Part shown: positions 8,640-17,623 of the stretch, piece after piece
Position numbering within the stretch: position 1 is the stretch's first letter
How the letters are laid out: the number at the start of each line of letters is the position of its first letter
Made by a program: the position numbers and the translations under genes
Assembly (NCBI GenBank): GCA_044225825.1
Contig: JBGAIB010000011.1
Location: 1-64,000, forward strand
Source of the DNA: Bog-950 sp044225825
GTDB taxonomy: Bacteria; Bacteroidota; Bacteroidia; Chitinophagales; LD1
DNA: 64,000 nucleotides
Direction of reading: 5' to 3'
Notes under the pieces: generated by a model
Databases searched by the model: none
Told to the model about the DNA's origin: nothing
Seen by the model: the letters and a program-made list of their open reading frames with translations, nothing else

Positions 8640-9332
8640 CTAAGAAGCCTTCTTAAGAGCTGTGCGGGGTTTAATCTGCTTAACCTCACGCAGTTCTTTA
8701 CGGATAATCTTTGATATTTCCTTTGCGCGGTTTACTACCATAAAGTGAGTGCCGCCTTTTATCCAGTAGCAATCGCTAATATAGTGGCGAGGGAAAATCC
8801 AATCGCTGGTACCGTGAATATGAACCACGTTAGCCGGGGGAACTTCATTTTTCCAATGCACCACCTGGTCAACAGCCCATTTGTTGAAGTCAATGTCTAT
8901 ATCCTGAATCATATCTTCAATCAATTCAAAATCGTGATGATTCAATTTGCCGAGCACCAGTTGCAGCCAAAAGCGGAAGTTTAAAACCAGTTTCCCCGGA
9001 ATCAACCTGTGAAACTTCACAGAGTTCATAAACATGATCTTGAACGGTCTTTCGTGATAGGTTTTAATGCTGCTGAGCACAAAGGTTTTATAAGGGTTTA
9101 CCAGCTTGGCTAACTCTACCGCCACTATACCACCAAAGGACATGCCTATCAAAATGGGCTGCGTATCCTTTTTAATCTGGGGCAGCAACTTCTTAACATA
9201 TTGCTGCAGCGGTTCATTCTTTTTATGCTTAGGCCATTTAAGATGAACGATCTCGTAACCTTGTAAATCAAGATTCTGGAAGATCTTGTCATTGGCTCCT
9301 ACACCTGGTATTAAATAAATGGTTTTATCCAT
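8640..9332 (-). CDS. Alpha/beta hydrolase
   Basis: A 230-residue cytoplasmic alpha/beta hydrolase. The nucleophile elbow is GMSFGG with Ser65, after a short HG-less oxyanion strand (YLIPGVGAND). A candidate acid is the Asp in HGTSDWIFP and the catalytic His is in GGTHFMV near the end. The small size and basic C-terminal tail (KQIKPRTALKKAS) are noticeable. The substrate is unknown; esterase, thioesterase or lactonase activity are all possible. It is transcribed alone on the minus strand, tail to tail with the DinB gene, without a clear terminator between them. Confidence 0.8.
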   Translation of the reverse strand: MDKTIYLIPGVGANDKIFQNLDLQGYEIVHLKWPKHKKNEPLQQYVKKLLPQIKKDTQPILIGMSFGGIVAVELAKLVNPYKTFVLSSIKTYHERPFKIMFMNSVKFHRLIPGKLVLNFRFWLQLVLGKLNHHDFELIEDMIQDIDIDFNKWAVDQVVHWKNEVPPANVVHIHGTSDWIFPRHYISDCYWIKGGTHFMVVNRAKEISKIIRKELREVKQIKPRTALKKAS

Positions 9333-9544
9333 TAGGGGGCTTTTCGTTTTCGTTACCGAAGTTTGAAAATTAAATTAACTCTCCAAAACAATTTTCAACC
9401 CGTACTGTCTGATTACTAAGACGCTGTGCGGGAATGGGTTCTTTTTAATCTTTTCTATCAAAAAAGTGTGCCGCTATTGGCATTCGGTTTCAGCCTTTCT
9501 AAATTCACACATCTATTTATCACATCAATAGCGGGTTTATCAAC

Positions 9545-10423
9545 ATGGCAAAGTCAACCGGAAAAAGAAAAAAGGGTCGCCCTTTTACGTTTCAACCACC
9601 CTCTAAAAGCTTTGTACGCAACTTTATGCTTCCTTTTAAGTTCTACTTTGCTCCCCAGTTTTACGGGCTTGATGAGCTTGATGTTACCCGTCCGGCCTTG
9701 TATGTTACTAACCATAATGTTCTAGGTATACTAGACGGCTATCCTTTTGGGACCGAACTGTATTTACGGAAAGGTATTATACTGCGCGCACTTGCCGATA
9801 CCAACCATTTCAGGATACCTGTATGGCGTGATTTTGTAAAAGAACGGTTAGGTGTGGTGGAAGCCAGCAGGGCTAATTGCAATGCATTAATGGAGGCAGG
9901 AGAAAGTATTGTGGTATATCCTGGAGGAACCCGCGAAATTTGCCGCAAGAAAGGAGAGAAGTATGTGTTGAAATGGAGTGACCGTAAGGGGTTTGTACGT
10001 ATGGCCTTGCAACATGGCTACGATATAATACCGGTGGCCGCGGTTGGTGCCGAGGAAGCATTTACCATTGTGCAGGATGCCGATGACTTTTTGAAAACTC
10101 CTGTCGGTAAGTTTTTATCGTTTATCGGGGTTTCAAAATCGGTATTTAAAGATGGTGAACTGATACCCCCGGTGGTAAAGGGGGTGGGTGATACCATTAT
10201 ACCCCGCCCGGTAAAACTGTATTTCAAATTCGGTAAACGTATTTCAACCAAACGGCTGAAAAGCAAAATTGAAGATGAGGCTACGCTGAACGAGGTAAAG
10301 GGAAAGGTGGAAACCAACCTGTTAGCCCTGATCAACGAACTTCATGAAATTCGTAACAACGATACTGATCGCAGCAAATGGCGTCGCTGGCTGAATATGA
10401 AGAAAACGCAGGAATCAGAATAG
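9545..10423 (+). CDS. PlsC/DGAT-like lysophospholipid acyltransferase family protein
   Basis: A 292-residue acyltransferase. Motif I is TNHNVLGILDG (H57, D64), the H-x6-D spacing of the DGAT-like branch rather than the H-x4-D of classical PlsC. A VYPGGTREI block follows, then GFVRMALQHGYDIIPVAAVG, all hallmarks of the diacylglycerol/lysophospholipid acyltransferase superfamily. The N-terminus is basic (KSTGKRKKGR), suggesting peripheral membrane binding. It probably acylates a glycerolipid or alcohol; the exact acceptor is unknown. Its last 9 bases overlap the 3' end of the convergent lipoprotein gene. Confidence 0.85.
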   Translation: MAKSTGKRKKGRPFTFQPPSKSFVRNFMLPFKFYFAPQFYGLDELDVTRPALYVTNHNVLGILDGYPFGTELYLRKGIILRALADTNHFRIPVWRDFVKERLGVVEASRANCNALMEAGESIVVYPGGTREICRKKGEKYVLKWSDRKGFVRMALQHGYDIIPVAAVGAEEAFTIVQDADDFLKTPVGKFLSFIGVSKSVFKDGELIPPVVKGVGDTIIPRPVKLYFKFGKRISTKRLKSKIEDEATLNEVKGKVETNLLALINELHEIRNNDTDRSKWRRWLNMKKTQESE

Positions 10424-11344
10424 GATGCTAAGGGCTTTTACGTCCTTGCCATTGTTCCACCATTCGTCGTTCTCCCAGTAGTCTTCCCAACCCAGGTCGC
10501 GATATTTGGGATTGATCTCTATTTCACGTTCGCCGTAGCTGAAGTTTTCCAATACATCGTTACCAAACATAAATACATCGGCTGCCAGCAATAAAGGTTT
10601 GGTATTGGCATTTTGATAATTTACCCAACTGCCATCAAACAAAAATCCTCCGCGGCGGGTTTCGTTATTGGTATTATACCAAATGCCATAGCCCGGTTTA
10701 GGGTCGCCTTCATTATAAACCAATGTAGGGTATACATCCATAAAAAAGTTGCCATTAAACTCCCCTGCATTTTTCCCGGGTGCTTCCTTTAGATTAAACT
10801 TGCCTTTGAGGTGATATGTTTGCAAGGTAGTGTCTCCTTCATAATGCGCACTTGTATCTTCTGCCTCGTATTCCAGAAAATCCCGGTAATCGTAAGTAAG
10901 ATCTTTAAATCCAAACACCGAATCAATGGTTATTGTGCCATCAAAAGATGCAATGTTCTTTTTGTATTTGTTTTTACCTTTTACATGAATCAGGAATGGG
11001 TTGTTCTCATCTGCCCGGGCATCTTCTATATAAAATTCAATCTTGTATCTGTCAGTACCGTAAAAACCAAAATATGCCCGCGATTCGCCTGAGGCAATAA
11101 GCGATTTATAATCCAACGCCCGTAAAACCTGGCTGGCCCGTTCATCAGGCAGGTAACCATACTCAATTAGGGCTGTCAGCGAATCAATTTGGCTGCTGTC
11201 AATCCCGGCAATACGCATGGTATCCATAGCTTCTTTATGCGTGGTCAGTTTTACCTGTGTCGCGGGTGTTTCGGTACGCATGCTGTTGTTACAGGCATTC
11301 AGCAACAGTGTGACAATTGCCAATAGAACAAAGGTGTTTTTCAT
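10415..11344 (-). CDS. Putative lipoprotein of unknown function
   Basis: A 309-residue protein with a lipoprotein signal: a basic start, a hydrophobic core and the lipobox LNAC (Cys18). The mature part is rich in beta-strand-like segments, Tyr, Asp and Trp, and ends in a patch of W/E/D (DLGWEDYWENDEWWN). I do not recognise the family. The ATG overlaps the stop of the upstream DUF2306 gene by 4 bases (ATGA), so translation is probably coupled. It is the last gene of a possible five-gene minus-strand operon. Confidence 0.75.
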   Translation of the reverse strand: MKNTFVLLAIVTLLLNACNNSMRTETPATQVKLTTHKEAMDTMRIAGIDSSQIDSLTALIEYGYLPDERASQVLRALDYKSLIASGESRAYFGFYGTDRYKIEFYIEDARADENNPFLIHVKGKNKYKKNIASFDGTITIDSVFGFKDLTYDYRDFLEYEAEDTSAHYEGDTTLQTYHLKGKFNLKEAPGKNAGEFNGNFFMDVYPTLVYNEGDPKPGYGIWYNTNNETRRGGFLFDGSWVNYQNANTKPLLLAADVFMFGNDVLENFSYGEREIEINPKYRDLGWEDYWENDEWWNNGKDVKALSILF

Positions 11345-12024
11345 GGGTTAAGGTTTTGAGTATATTTTTTATGCAACCACTTACCTAATCCTAAAGTAAG
11401 TAGTATTTCAGCTATAAACCAATTGCCCATCCACGATAACCAGGTTATGGTTATGTAAGTTTCTACGGGCCTTGTGTGCAGCAGGTAATGCATCAGGTAA
11501 CCCTCCGTACGAAGGCTAAAGGCTGCCAGTGTAATAGCAAAACTGCGAATCATCCAATTAATATGCTCTCTGTAATTTTGCCGCAACACATGATAAAAGG
11601 CCATGAATGTAGCGAACCACCAAAGCAGGCACTGCATTGTAAACCCTGTTTTTGCTGCTATACCTCCATTGGCATATAGTGCCAGTATTAATCCTGATGG
11701 TGAAGCCAATACAAGAAGAGTAAATATGTAAACACGCCCCGTATAGCGATGAAATACCGGATAAGCTGCATTTAACCGGGGCATAAATTGCGGCAGGGAG
11801 GTTAATAGTACTATCCAGCTGCTGATAATATGTATATAGAATCCGGTACGGAACAACGGTTTTTCCAGTACCTCGTTTGTTTTGGTGGAGAGGAAATTTA
11901 CCGCATGGCCAAAACTTAAGTAAGGCACTACCTTGGTAGCCATTACGTAAGTAAAAAATATAACCGGTGAGATTATAAGCAGGTAAAACAAATATGCCGG
12001 CAGTTTGCCCGACCCTTGGTTCAT
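11341..12024 (-). CDS. DUF2306 family membrane protein
   Basis: A 227-residue polytopic membrane protein with about six hydrophobic helices. The conserved FHRYTGRVYI and EHINWMIRSFAIT motifs, each with a His near a membrane face, are characteristic of DUF2306, a family that resembles small haem-binding or b561-like membrane proteins. The function is not established. It sits 11 bases after the caspase/TPR gene stop and overlaps the next gene by 4 bases, so the three are probably one transcript. Confidence 0.8.
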   Translation of the reverse strand: MNQGSGKLPAYLFYLLIISPVIFFTYVMATKVVPYLSFGHAVNFLSTKTNEVLEKPLFRTGFYIHIISSWIVLLTSLPQFMPRLNAAYPVFHRYTGRVYIFTLLVLASPSGLILALYANGGIAAKTGFTMQCLLWWFATFMAFYHVLRQNYREHINWMIRSFAITLAAFSLRTEGYLMHYLLHTRPVETYITITWLSWMGNWFIAEILLTLGLGKWLHKKYTQNLNP

Positions 12025-12035
12025 AGGTTGAAGTG

Positions 12036-14390
12036 CTACCTGGGTTTGCTGCTGTTTAATAATTCGGTATAGCTATTTACCAGCGCACTACCCGGTATTA
12101 ACGTAGCCGCGCGTTTTAAATTTTGTTCCGCAGCAGTATAATTTTTTAATTGAATATAGTTCATACCGGCTTCTGCATAGCCCTTGCCGTCCATAGGATT
12201 CAGTTCCAGGTATTTCTGGTAGTAGCCGTTGGCACGTTCATACTGTTTTAAATTGTCGCGATAAAGATTTCCCAATTGCAGGTAAATCGTTTTGCCAAGG
12301 TTGCGATCGGTCATTACTGCATTTTCAAGCGCATCTACTGCGTCGTTGTAACGCCCCAACTCCATATATGCTTTCCCTAGTGGTAAATAACTATCCATTA
12401 ACCTGGGATTTAGTGTAATGGCATTGTTATAATCGGTAATGGCCTTGTCAAATTGTTTTTTGCAAAAATACAGGTCCCCCCGTTTTTGCAAGGGCTCGGC
12501 ATACATTTTATCTGCTGTTATGGCCTTCGTAAAATAGTCAAGTGCTTTTGTGCTGTCCTTTTTAGTTAAGCTTAATAGCCCAAGGTAGTACAAGGATGGG
12601 GCATGGTTCCCATTAGCTGCAACAGCTTTGGTAAAATATCCCGCTGCCTTTTCACCATTGCCATTATCATAATAGCTTTTACCAGCTATAAAGTAAGTCG
12701 CAAAGGCCTTATCTTTTTCAAGCGCAATAGCTTTGTCAAACCGTTCCGCAGCCTTTTCGGCCAGATTCTGTTTTAAATAAACCAAGCCCATATTGGTATA
12801 GGTTTTTGCTGTAGGCTTGACGCTTAGGGATTGATTATAATAATCCAGCGCTTTCTCGTAATTAGCTATGTTATAATACGAGACCCCAACATTATTAAGT
12901 GCCTCGGCATCTTTCGGTAAAAAACTTAGGTATTTATTGTAGCTGTCGATAGCTTGTTGCGACTTTTTCTGAATGTTATACAGATAGCCGCTCTGGTAAT
13001 AGCTGTAATAAGCAAACGGTTCAAGTTTAATGGATTCGTCCAGTTTTTTTAAGGCATTTGAAACGTTGGAAGGATTTTTTTCATCGCCCGGGTTAAGCGT
13101 TAACTGAACCGCTTCGAGGAAAAGCTTACGTGCCTTAAAGTTACCTGTTAGGTAGTGGTCGGCCCCGAGCAATTCGATACCTTTATTCATTTCCTTAACC
13201 GCCAGAGCAAGTTTGGAGGATGAAGTATAACTAACATCACCTGCCAGAAGCGGGTTAATAATTTCCTGCGAGCGGTTTAAAAGAGCCGCGACCAGCTCCC
13301 GTGTTAAACCGTCTTTCGCCACTTCGTTTTTCGATTTGCCGCTTAATTGACTGTAAAAATACCAGGCATTGTTTTTATCAGGCTCCACAAGCCGATTCTC
13401 TATCAACGCTTTTTTAAAGTTAGCATATGTGGCTACATCAAAGTCATTAGCAAGGTCGGCAGCCCGGCCTGCTGCCGAGGCAAAAAGCGGATAGTTGGCC
13501 GTTTTACTTTCTTTAAGTTTAGCCAACAGTGGAATGTTGACTTTGGCAATGGCATTATCAAGGTTGCCCACTGCAAAAGGTGTTTGTTTACTAGGCGCTG
13601 CCTGTTTCCGAACGTATTTCTGTAAATAGCTCTGTAACTCAAAAAGGCTAACCTGCCCGTCACCGTCTCCTTCTTCATCTGCTAAACCTGTAAGGCCTTC
13701 TACCAGGTGAAAGGAGAACAATCCCCTGCCATTGCCCCATTGGTCGCCTTCCAGCGAGTATTCATTAGCCTGGCAAGAAAAAATTTTGGTTTCGCTGCCC
13801 CATTCGGCTTTGAGCGCTAGCAAGGTTTTACCAGCTCCATCAGTTCCGCCACTAAGTGAACCAGAGTGACATGCATCGGTAATTAGCGTAACCCGAGCCT
13901 CCTTTTGGGTAAACTGACTGATTATGTTTTTTAGATCGGTTTCGTGCAGGTAACCGTTGGGGTTCAGGTAGTAGTTCTCCTTATACGAATCGTATAAAAG
14001 CAGGATGCCACCGTTGGTAATTTCCGTTTCTACATCACCATGACCTGCAAAATAAATGAATACACGATCGCCTTTACTTACACTCTTTTTAATGGACATC
14101 AGCGCAGAGAGCACATTTACCCGGTTAGCCTCCTGATTGGTTATTACTTTGATATTGGTGGTATCGGTGCTCACTTTTTTTAGGTAGTTGCAAAACGCTT
14201 GCGCATCGCGGTCGGCAAATTTGAGTTTGGGTAATTCCTTGTAATCCGAAATGCCAACTACCAATGCAAACAGTTTGCCTGTTTCGTTGTTAGCAGCTTC
14301 ATTTATTAAGGCCGCACCGCGCGCATTGGTTGGTTGGGCACCGGCCTTTAAGCACAGTGCAAAAAACAGTATAAGAAATACGCTTCTCAT
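12036..14390 (-). CDS. Secreted caspase-like (C14) protease with TPR repeats
   Basis: A 784-residue protein with an N-terminal signal peptide ending near KAGAQ. A peptidase C14 (p20-like) domain covers about residues 38-300, with the catalytic pair His117 (YFAGHGD) and Cys174 (TDACHSG). An EF-hand-like acidic loop (DEEGDGDGQVSLFE) follows, as in other bacterial metacaspase-like proteins. The rest is at least eight tetratricopeptide repeats from about 430 to the end. It is probably exported to the periplasm or surface and may process or scaffold partners. The start is the ATG at 14390, six codons inside the open frame, just before the signal peptide. It lies mid-operon, between a VOC protein and a DUF2306 protein. 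Confidence 0.88.
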   Translation of the reverse strand: MRSVFLILFFALCLKAGAQPTNARGAALINEAANNETGKLFALVVGISDYKELPKLKFADRDAQAFCNYLKKVSTDTTNIKVITNQEANRVNVLSALMSIKKSVSKGDRVFIYFAGHGDVETEITNGGILLLYDSYKENYYLNPNGYLHETDLKNIISQFTQKEARVTLITDACHSGSLSGGTDGAGKTLLALKAEWGSETKIFSCQANEYSLEGDQWGNGRGLFSFHLVEGLTGLADEEGDGDGQVSLFELQSYLQKYVRKQAAPSKQTPFAVGNLDNAIAKVNIPLLAKLKESKTANYPLFASAAGRAADLANDFDVATYANFKKALIENRLVEPDKNNAWYFYSQLSGKSKNEVAKDGLTRELVAALLNRSQEIINPLLAGDVSYTSSSKLALAVKEMNKGIELLGADHYLTGNFKARKLFLEAVQLTLNPGDEKNPSNVSNALKKLDESIKLEPFAYYSYYQSGYLYNIQKKSQQAIDSYNKYLSFLPKDAEALNNVGVSYYNIANYEKALDYYNQSLSVKPTAKTYTNMGLVYLKQNLAEKAAERFDKAIALEKDKAFATYFIAGKSYYDNGNGEKAAGYFTKAVAANGNHAPSLYYLGLLSLTKKDSTKALDYFTKAITADKMYAEPLQKRGDLYFCKKQFDKAITDYNNAITLNPRLMDSYLPLGKAYMELGRYNDAVDALENAVMTDRNLGKTIYLQLGNLYRDNLKQYERANGYYQKYLELNPMDGKGYAEAGMNYIQLKNYTAAEQNLKRAATLIPGSALVNSYTELLNSSKPR

Positions 14391-14421
14391 TATGTCCTGA
14401 AAATACAAAAGTCTTGCTCAT

Positions 14422-15075
14422 TTAAGTTTTAAGGAGGTGTGCCGTTTGGCCTCCATCGTTGCTAAACAGTATTTCCAACGGAAATGGCTTGCAGGGAATG
14501 GCGGTAGGGAACCAGTTACGGTGTTCTGTAACCAGGATAAGCAGGCCGTTGTCATTGCCCATCGGGCAAAACTCATTTGTTGGTGGTTGCCTGTTAAATA
14601 CCTGCAGGCCAAAGGATTGCTCCAGCTTTTCGCGCATGGCAAAAACAGGGTCGGCGATAATGCCGATTTCGCTGATATTCAGAATACAATCGCTGTCGAA
14701 ATCAGTGCGGCCATTTATGGGTAATTCTTGCCGGGCAATAAATTCAAGTATGTTACCAACCGGGTCAAAAAAGTAAAGCGACTGCGCATTCCAGTTTGGA
14801 AAGTCCACCAATTCCTTGCCTTGCCAGGTAATAGTCTGCGCATGTCCTTTCAGCCATTTTTGGGCCTCCATTAAAAGGTGCGGTGGTATGTTAAAAGCAA
14901 AATGGTAATAAGGTTTGCTGCCGGAAACGGCCTTGAACCTGAGCCTGGTGCTACCCACTTTAAATAGGAGTTCCTGACCGGTATGATCTATTAAATCCAA
15001 TTCCAGTTCATTACCGTAGAAGTTTCTGACGGCTATTAGATTGTGGGTATAAAGTGTTAGTTCCAATATATCCAT
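14422..15075 (-). CDS. VOC (glyoxalase/dioxygenase) family protein
   Basis: A 217-residue protein with two beta-alpha-beta-beta-beta modules of the vicinal-oxygen-chelate fold. The first opens with LELTLYTHNLIAVRNFYGNE, the second with ISEIGIIADPVFAMREKLEQ, and the WNAQSLYFFDPVGNILEF stretch is the classical end of a module with its metal-ligand Glu. A metal-dependent lyase, dioxygenase or resistance role is possible. It starts 9 bases after the YciI gene and is followed 31 bases later by the caspase gene, so they probably share a transcript. Confidence 0.82.
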   Translation of the reverse strand: MDILELTLYTHNLIAVRNFYGNELELDLIDHTGQELLFKVGSTRLRFKAVSGSKPYYHFAFNIPPHLLMEAQKWLKGHAQTITWQGKELVDFPNWNAQSLYFFDPVGNILEFIARQELPINGRTDFDSDCILNISEIGIIADPVFAMREKLEQSFGLQVFNRQPPTNEFCPMGNDNGLLILVTEHRNWFPTAIPCKPFPLEILFSNDGGQTAHLLKT

Positions 15076-15084
15076 AAAACTGTA

Positions 15085-15411
15085 TTATGTTGTTGATAGG
15101 GCTTGTCCTTTAAACAGCGCCAGGCTAAAAGGGAAAACCTTGCCTGTCATGACCCCCTTAGCCACGGTAGGGTCGCTGTCCAAAATACGTTGTGCCTGTT
15201 CTAAATCCGCTGCTTCAAAAATGTTGTAGCCATGGTTATCGGCATGGTCAAGTGGCAAATTCGTACGGCCTACGAGCATAATTTTTCCTTCCTGGTGCAT
15301 GTTCACCAAGTGGTTCCAGTGCTCTTCCAGAATCGCGTTGGTTTCCGCTGTCCAATTGGCCAGGTTTTTATAAGTAGGTGTAAGCTCGAGTATATACATG
15401 AAATGAGGCAT
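15085..15411 (-). CDS. YciI family protein
   Basis: A 108-residue single-domain protein with the YciI ferredoxin-like fold: an N-terminal MYILELT strand, the invariant His in LEEHWNHL, then GRTNLP and the DPTVAKGVM motif that contains the family's Asp-Pro. Family members are small cytosolic proteins of uncertain enzymatic role, often dehydrochlorinase- or muconolactone isomerase-like. A second in-frame ATG four codons in is equally plausible as the start. It is the first gene of the minus-strand run into VOC and caspase/TPR genes. Confidence 0.82.
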   Translation of the reverse strand: MPHFMYILELTPTYKNLANWTAETNAILEEHWNHLVNMHQEGKIMLVGRTNLPLDHADNHGYNIFEAADLEQAQRILDSDPTVAKGVMTGKVFPFSLALFKGQALSTT

Positions 15412-15432
15412 GATTATAGTTTTGGGCTAAGA

Positions 15433-15520
15433 TAATAGGTGGCGCTAAAAATAGCCTACCACGTTTAAATTACAGATTTGTATACCTTGCACTGAAGATG
15501 TAATAGGTGGCCCTGCTACC
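15433..15520. repeat. Two copies of TAATAGGTGGC with nearby inverted halves
   Basis: TAATAGGTGGC occurs at 15433 and 15501. Each is followed within a few bases by an approximate inverse (CCTACC at 15456-15460, GCTACC at 15515-15520). The pair sits in the divergent promoter region between the YciI and GSCFA genes and could be operator sites. Confidence 0.4.
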
Positions 15521-15546
15521 TAAATTACCTTGTTAATTAGTGAAAG

Positions 15547-16536
15547 ATGACGGATGAATTTCGCACCATTGTTAAGGTTAAGGATCCCGGTTTTAGGATC
15601 AGTTACTCCGATCAACTACTTACAATCGGATCCTGTTTTTCGGAACATATTGGACATAAATTTGCGGAGTGTAAATTTTCTATTACGGTAAATCCTTTCG
15701 GTCAACAATACAATCCCGCATCCATATCAAATGCCATTCACCGGTTAATTACTAGTCAGCCCTATACTGAGACTGATCTAATTTATCACAACGAACAGTA
15801 TCACAGCTTCGATCATCACAGCAGCTTTTCAGCTGCCACTCCGGAAGAGACCTTGTGGCGAATTAATCAGCTGTTGGATGCCGCCTCGAAAACACTTAAA
15901 AACACTAGTGTTTTATTCCTGACGCCGGGGACTTCTCATATCTTTCGGTTAAAGGAAAACGGCCGCATTGTCTCCAACTGCCATAAACTTCCCGGCACCA
16001 GGTTCGATAGCTCCATTTTAAAACCGGAACTGATTATTGCACAATGGAAAGCTGCCCTGGAGGCTTTGTGGAGGATAAACCCGGCGCTAAAGGTAGTTTT
16101 CTCGGTTAGTCCGGTAAGATATTTTGCTTTCGGACATTACGAGAACTCAGTCAGCAAGGGGCATCTTTTTACAGCTATATACGCTCTGCAGGAAATGTAT
16201 CCAGGACTTTGCTATTTCCCGGCATATGAAATGGTGATGGACGATTTACGCGACTACCGTTTCTATAACGCGGATATGCTACATCCAAACAGTGTTGCTA
16301 TAAACTACGTATGGCAAGCTATTAGAACTCACTTGATCGATAAAAAACTGATTCCTATTTTGGATGAGGTGGGACGGATAAAAACCGCAGCCTTACACAG
16401 GCCCCGAAATGCGCAGAGTGATGCTCATAAACAATTCGTTGAGATGAATATGGCCCGGATGGAGCAACTGGAAGCAGCCTATCAACTGGATTTTTCCCTG
16501 GAGCGGGAACTCTTCCGAAAAGGTTCTAAGGTTTAG
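15547..16536 (+). CDS. GSCFA domain protein
   Basis: A 329-residue protein of the GSCFA family, a branch of the SGNH/GDSL esterase superfamily common in Bacteroidota. The naming motif is present as TIGSCFSEHIG (Ser at about 28). The H/N-bearing blocks appear as FLTPGTSHIFR, SVSPVRYF and ADMLHPNSVAINY, where the D-x-x-H of SGNH enzymes is represented by the DMLHP stretch. It likely removes or transfers acyl groups on a glycan or similar. It has no signal peptide. A second SGNH-like gene follows 42 bases downstream and may be functionally linked. Confidence 0.85.
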   Translation: MTDEFRTIVKVKDPGFRISYSDQLLTIGSCFSEHIGHKFAECKFSITVNPFGQQYNPASISNAIHRLITSQPYTETDLIYHNEQYHSFDHHSSFSAATPEETLWRINQLLDAASKTLKNTSVLFLTPGTSHIFRLKENGRIVSNCHKLPGTRFDSSILKPELIIAQWKAALEALWRINPALKVVFSVSPVRYFAFGHYENSVSKGHLFTAIYALQEMYPGLCYFPAYEMVMDDLRDYRFYNADMLHPNSVAINYVWQAIRTHLIDKKLIPILDEVGRIKTAALHRPRNAQSDAHKQFVEMNMARMEQLEAAYQLDFSLERELFRKGSKV

Positions 16537-16578
16537 TTGCAACATTTTTTCTAATTTCATTGGGTTAATTAAACTCAG

Positions 16579-17622
16579 TTGAAGAATACATCAACAGGCA
16601 TTCGCTATCTTATCATTATTTCGGTAGTGACCTTTCTACTAACCGAGGTAACGTTGCGTTTGCTTGGTTGGTATACCACTGTTTCGGAGAAGAACGGAAT
16701 GGGATATGCTTCAGGGTTTAAAGTGGTTAGCACGGGATGGTATAATCAGTGGCCGGTGAATGACAAGTTTGTTTTACCCGGGAATGAATATCACTATATC
16801 TATAACACCAATCATTTTGGCATTAGAGAAAAAGAGTTCCCCTTATCCAAGCCAGATTCAGTAATACGAATTCTGGTTACGGGCGATTCTTTTGTGGAAG
16901 GAATGGGGGCCCCTTACGATAGCACCTGGCCCCGCTTATTAGAAGGGATATTACGCGCTAAAGGCAAGCAAGTAGAAGTAATGATAGGAGCCTCAGCAGG
17001 CGATGATATTTTTACTTCCTATATGGCGTATTTACATCGCTATAGGGAGTATAAACCTGATGTAGTGATAGCAGCAACTAATTCATCCGACATAACTGAT
17101 TATTACTTCAGAGGTGGATTGGAGCGTTTTAATGCAGATGGAAAGATGCATTACCGACCGCGACCGTTTTGGGACTATGCGTACCAATACCTCCACTTTG
17201 TAAGGGCTGTGATGGCACTCAAACAATATCCGTTTAGTGGGATACCTATGCAGGAAGCCGAGTATAAAAACTATCTAGGCGGTTTGCAACCTGTGTTTTT
17301 AGCCACCATACAAAAATATCGCGATACCGTGCAAGCTGAAGGCGCTAAGTTCGTATGGTTAAGTCATGCTGGGGGCTCCGAAATTTTATACGACAACAGC
17401 TTAAACCAAAATACCCGTAACCTGTTTTACAACCTTACACAAGAGCTGCAGAGAGAAAATACCCCCTGTATATTTATTTATGATGCACAGTTGGCTCATT
17501 TTAAAAACACGCCGATGCTTCAGTATACTTACAACTACGACCGGCATTTTAACAGCACCGGTTATGCCTATATGGCTTTGTTAGCTTCCGATTCCCTTGC
17601 TCAGTTGGAAATCCTTCCCTGA
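16579..17622 (+). CDS. Membrane-anchored SGNH/GDSL hydrolase-like protein
   Basis: A 347-residue protein with one N-terminal membrane helix (about residues 9-28). Block I is VTGDSFVEGMG, with the candidate nucleophile Ser in GDS, and the C-terminal block V is YDRHFNSTGYAY (D-x-x-H). The middle AATNSSDIT may stand for the G-x-N-D block. This arrangement is that of periplasmic O-acyl esterases acting on cell-wall or exported polysaccharides. The only start in reach is a TTG; no upstream ATG is in frame. It probably shares a transcript with the GSCFA gene, and its stop is one base from the end of the convergent T9SS gene. Confidence 0.78.
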   Translation: MKNTSTGIRYLIIISVVTFLLTEVTLRLLGWYTTVSEKNGMGYASGFKVVSTGWYNQWPVNDKFVLPGNEYHYIYNTNHFGIREKEFPLSKPDSVIRILVTGDSFVEGMGAPYDSTWPRLLEGILRAKGKQVEVMIGASAGDDIFTSYMAYLHRYREYKPDVVIAATNSSDITDYYFRGGLERFNADGKMHYRPRPFWDYAYQYLHFVRAVMALKQYPFSGIPMQEAEYKNYLGGLQPVFLATIQKYRDTVQAEGAKFVWLSHAGGSEILYDNSLNQNTRNLFYNLTQELQRENTPCIFIYDAQLAHFKNTPMLQYTYNYDRHFNSTGYAYMALLASDSLAQLEILP

Positions 17623-17623
17623 A

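Noticed and set aside
9426..9725. A 99-residue plus-strand frame overlapping the acyltransferase start
   Set aside because: It is out of frame with the well-supported acyltransferase (HX6D and VYPGGTRE motifs) and its second half is a frame-shifted shadow.
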